Below are positions 14,693-20,779 of a stretch of 20,779 nucleotides of DNA, one piece after another. The first letter of the stretch is position 1. Each line of letters starts with the position of its first letter. The notes beneath the pieces were generated by a model, which saw only the letters and a program-made list of their open reading frames with translations, did no database searches and was not told where the DNA came from. The stretch is from Flavobacteriaceae bacterium (GTDB lineage Bacteria > Bacteroidota > Bacteroidia > Flavobacteriales > Weeksellaceae): the NCBI GenBank assembly GCA_031289875.1, contig JAITOO010000201.1, positions 1 through 20,779 on the forward strand, written 5' to 3'. Position numbers and translations under genes: made by a program.

Positions 14693-15514
14693 ATGACTCT
14701 AAACGTAAACGGCGAACTGATAGACCTGCAAAAAACACAGATTGCAGGAATACTCAACGTTACAGAAGACTCTTTTTTCGACGGAGGCAGATATTTCTCC
14801 GAATCGCAGGCGTTGAAGCAAACGGAAAAACTTCTTGCTGACGGTGCAGATTTTATCGACATCGGCGGACAATCCACGCGCCCGGGTTCAAAATTTCTTC
14901 ATGCGGACGAGGAACTGAAACGGCTCATCCCCGTAATCAAAGCCGTAAAAAAAGAGTTTCCGCAGGCGCGGATTTCAGTAGATACGTTTTGGGCAAAGGT
15001 TGCAGAAGAAACCGTGAATGAAGGCGTTGGCATGATTAACGACATTTCAGGCGGACAAATCGACGAAAAAATGTTCGAGACCATCGGGAGGCTAAAAGTT
15101 CCCTACGTTTTGATGCACTTGCGCGGCACGCCGCAAACAATGGGGCAATTCACAAATTACGAGGATTTAATCTTGGAAATAGACCGGTATTTTTCCCAAA
15201 AAATAAATCAACTGAGGAAATTCGGCGTAAACGATATTTTATTAGATCCGGGTTTCGGATTCAGCAAAACAACGGAGCAAAACTACGAACTGATGAAAAA
15301 TTTAGAGCAGCTGAACATGTTCGGACTGCCTTTGTACCTTGGGATTTCCCGCAAGGGAATGATTTGGAAACCGCTGAACATCACTCCTGACGAGGCTCTG
15401 ACAGGAACGGCGGTACTGAATTTTTACGCTTTGCAAAAAGGTGCAAAATTTCTGCGCGTTCACGACGTAAAAGAAGCTCGACAAGTGATAAAAATTTGGG
15501 ACATGTTGAAATAA
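14693..15514 (+). CDS. folP: Dihydropteroate synthase
   Basis: FolP condenses p-aminobenzoate with dihydropterin pyrophosphate in folate synthesis and is the sulfonamide target. The 273-residue TIM-barrel protein shows the family motifs in order: ILNVTEDSFFDGGRYF (loop 1), DIGGQSTRPG (loop 2), SVDTFWAKVA, NDISGG, VLMHLRGTPQTM, LLDPGFGFSKT, GISRKGMIW and FLRVHDVKEA. In loop 1, the Pro of the usual NVTPDSF is Glu; Sul1 sulfonamide-resistant synthases have the same TEDSFFD. The rest of the pocket (SRKGMI, RVHD) looks ordinary. serB begins 42 bp after the stop with its own -7 box, so the two are adjacent but separately promoted. Confidence 0.96.
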   Translation: MTLNVNGELIDLQKTQIAGILNVTEDSFFDGGRYFSESQALKQTEKLLADGADFIDIGGQSTRPGSKFLHADEELKRLIPVIKAVKKEFPQARISVDTFWAKVAEETVNEGVGMINDISGGQIDEKMFETIGRLKVPYVLMHLRGTPQTMGQFTNYEDLILEIDRYFSQKINQLRKFGVNDILLDPGFGFSKTTEQNYELMKNLEQLNMFGLPLYLGISRKGMIWKPLNITPDEALTGTAVLNFYALQKGAKFLRVHDVKEARQVIKIWDMLK

Positions 15515-15536
15515 TTGCAGAAAACACGTAAATTTG
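15506..15536 (+). promoter_or_regulatory. Promoter of serB, overlapping the folP 3' end
   Basis: The -7 box TAAATTTG (15529-15536) is a perfect TAnnTTTG, and a TTG at 15506-15508 lies 20 nt upstream, within the 17-23 nt spacing. The -33 is inside the last codons of folP. The box ends 21 nt before the ATG at 15557, so the in-frame TTG at 15515 upstream of the box is rejected. Confidence 0.65.
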
Positions 15537-15556
15537 TTGCAAAAATAAAACGTTCT

Positions 15557-16786
15557 ATGCGAGATTCAGAAATTATCTTAGTGAGCATTACAGGCGCGGA
15601 TAAAAGCGGGATTACGACTGCCATGGCAGGAATTTTGGGCAGGCACAACGCAAAAATTCTCGACATCGGACAGGCGAATATCCATCATTCGCTTTCGCTG
15701 GCAATTATTTTCATGTCTAAAAACGGCGATTCGGGCAATATTCTGAAAGAAATGCTGTTTAAAGCCAATGAATTGAATATCAGTGTCAGATTTTCTGCTT
15801 TGACCGCCGAACAATATTCCGACTGGGTTAAAGTGCAGGGAAAACATCGCTACATCATTCACATTTTGGGTCGGGAACTGCAAGCTGTGCAGATTTCGCA
15901 TGTAACGGCAGTACTGCTCGAATTTGGCTTGAATATCGAAAGAATCATCCGGCTGACACAGAGAATCCCGCTTGACCGAAAAATCAACCATACTTGTTTT
16001 GAATTTACTGTTCGGGGCAACATTCACAACATCAATCAGATACAGAAAATATTTTTAGATATTTCCTCCGAGATAAATATCGACATTGCCTTGCAGGAAG
16101 AAAACCGCTACCGCAGAATGCGCCGCTTGATTTGTTTTGATATGGACTCTACGCTGATTCAGACGGAAGTCATTGACGAACTTGCCGAAAAGGCAGGTGT
16201 GGGAGCGGAAGTACGTGCGGTTACAGAAGCTGCCATGAACGGTGAAATTGATTTTTCAGAAAGTTTTAAAAGAAGAATTAAACTGCTTAAAGGCTTAGAT
16301 GAGTCTGTTTTACAGGAAGTTGCAGAAAATTTGCCCATTACCGAAGGTTTGGAACGTTTGATGAATATTCTTAAAAAAAGCGGTTACAAAACAGCAATTA
16401 TTTCGGGAGGATTTACTTATTTTGGCAAATATTTGCAGAAAAAATTCGGTTTTGACTATGTTTTTGCCAATAAATTGGAAATTATCGACGGAAAACTGAC
16501 AGGAAATTACATCGGCGAAATCGTGGACGGAAAGAAAAAAGCAGAATATCTTGAAAATCTTGCGGTTAATGAAAATATTGACATTCAGCAGACCGTGGCG
16601 GTCGGAGACGGAGCAAACGACCTTCCGATGCTTTCTATTGCAGGTTTGGGAATCGCCTTTCACGCCAAACCCAAAGTCAAGGCAAACGCCCGCCATGCGC
16701 TTTCTACCGTAGGTTTGGACGGAATTTTATACTTCTTGGGCTACAAAGATTCCACCGAAGATATTGAAATGCTGAATATCTCATGA
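15557..16786 (+). CDS. serB: Phosphoserine phosphatase with N-terminal ACT domains
   Basis: SerB hydrolyses phosphoserine in the last step of serine synthesis. The 409-residue protein has two ACT-like regulatory domains (about 5-85, beginning EIILVSITGADKSGITT, and about 90-170, beginning YIIHILGRELQAVQISHVT). A HAD phosphatase domain follows. The nucleophile Asp195 and acid/base Asp197 lie in CFDMDSTLIQTE; motif II is IISGGFTYF and motif III/IV is VAVGDGANDLPML (Asp351). The double-ACT form is longer than E. coli SerB (322) and is common in Flavobacteriia and actinobacteria; serine feedback via ACT domains is plausible but not shown. A terminator hairpin begins at the stop codon. Confidence 0.96.
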   Translation: MRDSEIILVSITGADKSGITTAMAGILGRHNAKILDIGQANIHHSLSLAIIFMSKNGDSGNILKEMLFKANELNISVRFSALTAEQYSDWVKVQGKHRYIIHILGRELQAVQISHVTAVLLEFGLNIERIIRLTQRIPLDRKINHTCFEFTVRGNIHNINQIQKIFLDISSEINIDIALQEENRYRRMRRLICFDMDSTLIQTEVIDELAEKAGVGAEVRAVTEAAMNGEIDFSESFKRRIKLLKGLDESVLQEVAENLPITEGLERLMNILKKSGYKTAIISGGFTYFGKYLQKKFGFDYVFANKLEIIDGKLTGNYIGEIVDGKKKAEYLENLAVNENIDIQQTVAVGDGANDLPMLSIAGLGIAFHAKPKVKANARHALSTVGLDGILYFLGYKDSTEDIEMLNIS

Positions 16787-16807
16787 AAATACTTGACAAG
16801 TATTTTT
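16786..16807 (+). terminator. Intrinsic terminator of serB
   Basis: AAAATACTTG-A-CAAGTATTTT is a perfect 10-bp inverted repeat that begins in the last base of the serB stop codon, with five Ts at 16803-16807. AT-rich but well placed. Confidence 0.65.
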
Positions 16808-17088
16808 GAACTCCGGTAGGAATTGGAATTTCCGACGGAAAAACAAAAAAGGCGAATAACTTCGCCTTACTAATCAATTGTTGTACACTACAAATACTCT
16901 GAAATTTTTTAGTTTCACCCATTGGATGCCTTTTGAAAAATCCAGCAAAAATTTAAGCGTTGTTTCAAATGACCGAGTTTTTGGTGTTGAAAAAATAAAA
17001 CTATTCTGCATAAATTATCTTTTTAAAATTATTTACTACAAAAATAACGACAACTATTGCAGGTTTATTATTCGTTTTAACAAAAAAT
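16787..17088. other. 302-bp intergenic region without a recognised gene
   Basis: Contains the serB terminator and the leftward terminator, then about 220 bp (16869-17088) of AT-rich DNA with no credible coding frame, no -7 box near a start and no strong hairpin. An 80-codon frame on the plus strand (16878-17120) has low-complexity composition, overlaps the end of the sulfatase gene and has no start context, so I do not call it. If transcribed it would be the 3' UTR of the leftward gene. Confidence 0.5.
16838..16868 (-). terminator. Terminator hairpin for the leftward sulfatase-family gene
   Basis: AAGGCGAA-TAAC-TTCGCCTT (16849-16868) is a perfect 8-bp stem with a 4-nt loop. Read on the minus strand it is followed by TTTTTTGTTTTT, so it terminates leftward transcription. 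It lies about 220 nt beyond the sulfatase stop codon, giving a long 3' UTR. Confidence 0.75.
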
Positions 17089-19173
17089 TTAAGGTTGCAT
17101 TTTCAGTTTGTTGTTTTTAATCAAATACGAAGAGGTCTGATAATTGGCAACCGCTTCTTCTGCCAGTGTTTGATTGATATTTTCGATTTTCGTCATGGGG
17201 TATTCGTAATTTGAATCAAAGGGAATGACGTATTGATTTACTTTGCGGTTGGGTGATAAAACCGTCAAAATATTGCCTTTCAAATAACCCAAATCCTGAT
17301 AAGTAGAGGCAAAGGCACGCAGTTGATAATCGGGTTTTAAGACATCTTGCCCATAAAAATGCGAAGTGTAGGAAAAATGCAGCAGCCCAAACAGCGTAGG
17401 CATGAGGTCTATCTGTGAGACAACTTTTGTAACTTTCTGAGGCTGAATGAAATTTGGCGCATAAATCACCGCAGGAATGTGATATTTGTCCATCGGAAGG
17501 CTTACTTTTCCCTGACTGGAAGCGCAATGGTCTGCAACAAAGACAAAAACGGTATTCGAAAACCACGAATGTTTTTTGGCGTTTTCGACGAACTTTCCAA
17601 TCGCATAATCTGTGTATTTCACGCCGCCCTCTCGGGATTTGGCGTCGCTCGGAATGTCAATCCGTCCGTCGGGATAGGTAAAAGGTCTGTGATTGCTCAC
17701 GGTCATAATCTGCGCAAAAAAAGGTTTTCCTGTTGCGGCATTCAAGTCGAAAATTTTCAGCGCTTTGTTGAACATGTCTTCGTCGCAAACACCCCAAATG
17801 TTGGCAAAAGCAATCTCATTTTTCGAAAAAGAACTTCTATCAATTACTTGATAACCATTATTTTGATAAAAATCCCTCATATTGTCGAAATATCCGAAAC
17901 CGCCGTACAGGAACTGCGTTGCATAGCCTTTGCTCCTCAGTACGAAACCTGTGGAAAAAAGACCGCCATTGTTTTCTCTCTTGACGATGCTTTCGCCCGC
18001 AGACGGAGGCAGGCAAAGCGTCAGAGCTTCCAACCCTCTGACCGTGCGATTTCCTGTGGCGAACAATTGGGTAAAAAACATTCCCTCATCGGCTAATTTG
18101 TCCAAATTGGGAGTGAGATTTTTATCGCTGCCGAAATGCTGTAAATAACTGCCGCTCAAGCTTTCAATCGTAACTAAAACGACATTTTTCTTGATTTCGG
18201 GCAGAGAATCCTGAATGATTTTGGTGTTTTGTAATCCTGAAAAAGAGTTGCGGTACAGTTTGTTTGTGAGGTCAAAGGCTTGTTTTTCAGGAAGTTTGTT
18301 GTAAAAAGTTTCATAATCCAAACTTTGATTATTAAAAGCCTTGTAAAATTTATATAACCCATTGGCTTGCAATTCATTGACGAAAACGTTGTTTGAAGTT
18401 TCCTGTTTTCCAGTAAATGGCAACAAAAATATTGCGCCTGTAAAAATTGCAGCGTAAATGACTATCTGAAAGAGTTTTGCCTTGAAACTCATAAAATTTT
18501 CAAAATATTTCAAATGTTTTTTAACGAAAAGAATCGTGATGAGCAAAGAGATGAGGAACAAAACCGACAGCATCGGAATCATCGGGTAAGATTCAAAAAT
18601 ATTCCCGATAACTTCATGAGTATAAATGAGATAATCAACAGCGATAAAATTATAACGCAGCCCAAATTCGTTCCAGAAGAAAAATTCCGCAAAGGCGTTA
18701 AAAAGAATCAGAAAAATGTAAAGAAAAAAAATAGCGGAGTAAATGCCGTACCGCAAACCTTTGCGCAGGGACGGGAAGAAAAGAAACAACCCGAAAAGAA
18801 AAGTTTTTAACCCGATGAAAATCTTTGCAACAAGCGGCGCAGCGCTTCCATATTCGTCAAAAATGGTTTTGAAAAAGAAAAGGTAAGCCAAAATGCCCAG
18901 CAGCGCCGTGAAAATGAGGTATCCCCAAGGATTTCGGTATTTGGAATCGGATAGAAACAAAAGATGAATTTCAAAAAACACAAAGGCAATCAGTGCAATA
19001 CAAAAGTCGTTCACGATGCCGATGAAAAAAATTTTAAAATAGTCTTCTATCGGAAAACTATTGTCCGTAATAGGAAGAGAAATAAGTACTATTCTGGTAA
19101 TCAGACCAATAATTATATAGAAAAAAGCAAGTTTTGTAAAAGCAAAGAAAGTTACTATCTGTTTAGATGTCAT
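17089..19173 (-). CDS. LTA-synthase-like membrane sulfatase/phosphotransferase family protein
   Basis: A 694-residue inner-membrane protein. The first about 240 residues hold five predicted membrane segments (for example TKLAFFYIIIGLITRIVL, DFCIALIAFVFFEIHLLF, MLSVLFLISLLITILFV). The rest is an extracytoplasmic alkaline-phosphatase/sulfatase-fold domain. Catalytic positions match LtaS: metal ligand Glu337 in VTIESLSG, nucleophile Thr377 in GNRTVRG, and Asp548-His549 in VADHCASS; their spacing is close to that of S. aureus LtaS (255, 300, 475/476). Gram-negative relatives transfer phosphoglycerol or phosphoethanolamine to periplasmic glycans or lipids; the substrate here is unknown. The start ATG at 19173 is 33 nt after a perfect -7 box. 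It is divergent from nhaA and appears monocistronic. Confidence 0.9.
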   Translation of the reverse strand: MTSKQIVTFFAFTKLAFFYIIIGLITRIVLISLPITDNSFPIEDYFKIFFIGIVNDFCIALIAFVFFEIHLLFLSDSKYRNPWGYLIFTALLGILAYLFFFKTIFDEYGSAAPLVAKIFIGLKTFLFGLFLFFPSLRKGLRYGIYSAIFFLYIFLILFNAFAEFFFWNEFGLRYNFIAVDYLIYTHEVIGNIFESYPMIPMLSVLFLISLLITILFVKKHLKYFENFMSFKAKLFQIVIYAAIFTGAIFLLPFTGKQETSNNVFVNELQANGLYKFYKAFNNQSLDYETFYNKLPEKQAFDLTNKLYRNSFSGLQNTKIIQDSLPEIKKNVVLVTIESLSGSYLQHFGSDKNLTPNLDKLADEGMFFTQLFATGNRTVRGLEALTLCLPPSAGESIVKRENNGGLFSTGFVLRSKGYATQFLYGGFGYFDNMRDFYQNNGYQVIDRSSFSKNEIAFANIWGVCDEDMFNKALKIFDLNAATGKPFFAQIMTVSNHRPFTYPDGRIDIPSDAKSREGGVKYTDYAIGKFVENAKKHSWFSNTVFVFVADHCASSQGKVSLPMDKYHIPAVIYAPNFIQPQKVTKVVSQIDLMPTLFGLLHFSYTSHFYGQDVLKPDYQLRAFASTYQDLGYLKGNILTVLSPNRKVNQYVIPFDSNYEYPMTKIENINQTLAEEAVANYQTSSYLIKNNKLKMQP

Positions 19174-19205
19174 AAAATCAGTTGTTTTTGGTTATTTCAA
19201 GCGTT

Positions 19206-19213
19206 CAAAATTA
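19206..19213 (-). promoter_or_regulatory. -7 box of the sulfatase-family gene promoter
   Basis: The minus strand reads TAATTTTG, a perfect TAnnTTTG, ending 33 nt before the ATG at 19173. The leader is somewhat longer than for other genes in the window. Confidence 0.5.
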
Positions 19214-19281
19214 CAATAAATTACATAAACATATTAGAATTATTAGACGAATATCATGATTTTTACCGATATTTGGACAAT

Positions 19282-19300
19282 TTTTGCAATATTTGCAAAA
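19282..19300. promoter_or_regulatory. Palindrome overlapping the likely nhaA promoter
   Basis: TTTTGCAA-TAT-TTGCAAAA is a perfect inverted repeat with a 3-bp centre. It contains AATATTTG (19288-19295), one mismatch from TAnnTTTG and ending 35 nt before the nhaA ATG. The heptamer ATATTTG also occurs 20 bp upstream (19269-19275). It may be an operator; the regulator is unknown. Confidence 0.4.
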
Positions 19301-19329
19301 CAAAGACAAGTTTTAACTCTAACCAAAAA

Positions 19330-20541
19330 ATGGCAAATATCACAAAACTATATCAAGATTTTTTAAATAATGAGAAAACTTCAGGAATTATTTTGATTTT
19401 TTGCACAATAATTTCTCTTATTTTGGCAAATTCTTCATTTCAAATTCAGTATCTCGATTTCTGGCAAGATGCAGTCAAATTGGAATTTGGAAATTTCAAT
19501 TTTTTCAGCCATCACGGCGAACCGTTACCTTTGGTAACTTTCATCAACGACGCTCTGATGACGATTTTCTTCCTCATGGTCGGGCTGGAACTCGAACGGG
19601 AAATTTACAAAGGCGAACTCTCCAACCGCAAAAAAGCGCTCCTGCCGCTGGGCGGTGCGCTGGGAGGAATGGTTGTTCCCGCAGCTATTTATATGCTGTT
19701 CAATTACGGCACAGAAACCCAATCGGGAGCGGGGATTCCGATGGCGACCGACATCGCATTTGCGCTGGGAATTTTATCTCTGCTGGGAAGCCGCGTGCCG
19801 ATAGCTCTGCGCATTTTCCTGACCGCTCTCGCAGTTATTGACGACTTGGGCGCAATTTTGGTTATCGCCGTTTTCTATACGCAGGATTTGGCGTTGGGAA
19901 ATCTCCTCATCGCTTTGAGTATCTGGCTCGTCCTGCTGATTATGAACAGAATGAAAGTCAAAATATTGATTCCGTACTTGATAGGTGGTGCGGCGATGTG
20001 GTATTTCATGCTCAATTCAGGCGTACACGCCACCATTTCAGGCGTTTTGCTCGCTTTTGCCATTCCTTTCGGAGACGGAAGTCAAGACACGATTTCGTAC
20101 AAATTGCAACATGCCCTGCATCGTCCCGTGAACTTTTTGATTCTTCCGATTTTTGCTTTGGCAAATACCGCAATTGTCATTAATTCCAATTTCAGCGAAG
20201 TTTTCACACAGCATTACAGTTTGGGAATCTTTTTCGGCTTGCTGCTCGGAAAACCGGTGGGCATTGTGTTATTTTCGTTTGTAGCCTGCTTTTTCAAACT
20301 TTGCAAACTTCCTGCTCGCGTGGACTGGAAACAAATGGCAGGCGTGGGCTGTCTCGGCGGAATTGGTTTTACCATGTCGATTTTCATCGCATTGCTCGCT
20401 TTTGACCCTGCACGCCATCAAGATTACATCAACAATGCTAAATTTATGATTTTGATTTCTTCATTATGCTCTGCAATAGTGGGTTACATTGCTTTGAGCC
20501 TTATTTACAGCGGAAAGAAGAAACCACATATCGTCTCTTAA
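19330..20541 (+). CDS. nhaA: Na+/H+ antiporter NhaA
   Basis: NhaA exchanges Na+ out for H+ in at the inner membrane for pH and salt homeostasis. The 403-residue protein has the expected about 12 membrane segments. Key ion-site acids are present: Asp141 in IPMATDIAFALG and Asp171-Asp172 in LAVIDDLGAILV, with the same 30-residue spacing as E. coli Asp133 and Asp163/164. Other family motifs are FFLMVGLELEREI, NSGVHATISGVLLA, and GVGCLGGIGFTMSIFI. The frame is open upstream to 18964, but that region is antisense to the sulfatase gene and has no antiporter similarity; MANITKLYQDFLNNEKTSG is the typical start. No regulator is adjacent. Confidence 0.96.
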   Translation: MANITKLYQDFLNNEKTSGIILIFCTIISLILANSSFQIQYLDFWQDAVKLEFGNFNFFSHHGEPLPLVTFINDALMTIFFLMVGLELEREIYKGELSNRKKALLPLGGALGGMVVPAAIYMLFNYGTETQSGAGIPMATDIAFALGILSLLGSRVPIALRIFLTALAVIDDLGAILVIAVFYTQDLALGNLLIALSIWLVLLIMNRMKVKILIPYLIGGAAMWYFMLNSGVHATISGVLLAFAIPFGDGSQDTISYKLQHALHRPVNFLILPIFALANTAIVINSNFSEVFTQHYSLGIFFGLLLGKPVGIVLFSFVACFFKLCKLPARVDWKQMAGVGCLGGIGFTMSIFIALLAFDPARHQDYINNAKFMILISSLCSAIVGYIALSLIYSGKKKPHIVS

Positions 20542-20618
20542 GCAGAACGGAAAATCCTACTGATGAATTAATAACTTAATCCATTATCAAAAAATACTCC
20601 AAATTCATACTTTTTTCA

Positions 20619-20626
20619 TACATTTG
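20619..20626 (+). promoter_or_regulatory. -7 box of the partial gene at the window end
   Basis: TACATTTG is a perfect TAnnTTTG, ending 18 nt before the ATG at 20644. The rest of the nhaA-distal gap shows no terminator hairpin. Confidence 0.55.
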
Positions 20627-20643
20627 TTTCGGATACTTTGTAT

Positions 20644-20779
20644 ATGGAAGGAGCAAAAACAGAAAAATTAGAACAAATTTTAGGTCTCGCCGGAGAAAGA
20701 AATGTTCTGCTGAACTTAATACGGTTCGGACGCAAGGATTTTGACAATTCCATTGATTTTATTGATTTTTTGACTCAAT
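20644..20779 (+). CDS. Hypothetical protein, 5' part only (runs off the window)
   Basis: An open frame starts at ATG 20644 and has no stop through the end of the window (45 complete codons). The N-terminus reads MEGAKTEKLEQILGLAGERN and continues with NLLIR/FGRKDF-like and two IDF repeats (NSIDFIDFLTQ). It is charged and helix-prone, without a signal peptide or membrane segment. I do not recognise the family. A correctly placed perfect -7 box supports it as a real gene. Confidence 0.6.
   Translation, partial: MEGAKTEKLEQILGLAGERNVLLNLIRFGRKDFDNSIDFIDFLTQ

Noticed and set aside
14693..15514. folP as an acquired sul resistance gene
   Set aside because: Apart from the loop 1 Glu it has ordinary FolP motifs (GGQSTRPG, SRKGMI, RVHD), unlike Sul proteins, and sits in a normal housekeeping context.
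17479..18096. 205-codon open frame on the plus strand
   Set aside because: Lies wholly antisense to the catalytic domain of the sulfatase-family gene, which has clear family motifs; no promoter or recognisable domain.
18964..19329. 122-codon N-terminal extension of nhaA
   Set aside because: Antisense to the sulfatase N-terminus and crosses the divergent promoter region; NhaA proteins start near MANITKLYQ.
1..20779. CRISPR arrays, tRNA or rRNA genes, insertion sequences, prophage genes
   Set aside because: No regularly spaced repeats, cloverleaf sequences, rRNA motifs, transposase motifs or phage structural genes were seen. The tail-fibre-like GIGT motifs in the triad are not accompanied by any phage gene and the proteins have signal peptides.

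Overview
The window looks like chromosomal DNA of a member of the Bacteroidota, most likely class Flavobacteriia (Weeksellaceae/Chryseobacterium-like). The reasons are an AT-rich sequence, almost no Shine-Dalgarno sequences, and perfect copies of the Bacteroidota -7 promoter box TAnnTTTG 13-33 nt before 11 of the start codons. Gene content agrees: a type III glutamine synthetase, a GH13_8-type branching enzyme, an AraC regulator divergent from hemA, a succinylase-route dapD, and secreted proteins with VGIGT-type repeats. The genus cannot be fixed from sequence alone.

Layout. 1-2545: a 58-residue winged-helix protein diverges from dapD, which is followed by a family 9 glycosyltransferase; a small DUF423 membrane protein converges on the latter and overlaps its end by 15 bp. 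2599-4132: araC and nth form a leftward pair; this Nth has no cysteines. 4133-5563: an intergenic region with an 11-bp direct repeat separates araC from hemA. 5564-7175: a REP-like hairpin, then an M20 dipeptidase. 7314-9961: three tandem, divergent paralogues of a secreted protein, apparently one transcription unit, with an FNR/DNR-like palindrome just upstream of the promoter. 9996-10059: strong terminators. 10084-12057: glgB leftward, divergent from the type III glutamine synthetase gene (12299-14488), which ends at a perfect palindrome terminator. 14693-16786: folP and serB, each with its own promoter. 17089-19173: an LTA-synthase-like membrane sulfatase-fold enzyme leftward, divergent from nhaA. 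A truncated gene begins at 20644 and runs off the window.

Most genes are housekeeping: lysine/cell-wall precursor, tetrapyrrole, folate, serine, nitrogen and glycogen metabolism, DNA repair and pH/Na+ homeostasis. The accessory element of most interest is the secreted triad with its candidate oxygen- or NO-responsive operator. The second is the araC/hemA control region, whose repeat also occurs upstream of the glutamine synthetase promoter. No CRISPR array, tRNA, rRNA, insertion sequence, phage or recognised defence system was seen.

Start codons were chosen by combining promoter position with family N-termini. In several cases the longest open frame starts at a TTG inside or upstream of the -7 box and was shortened.
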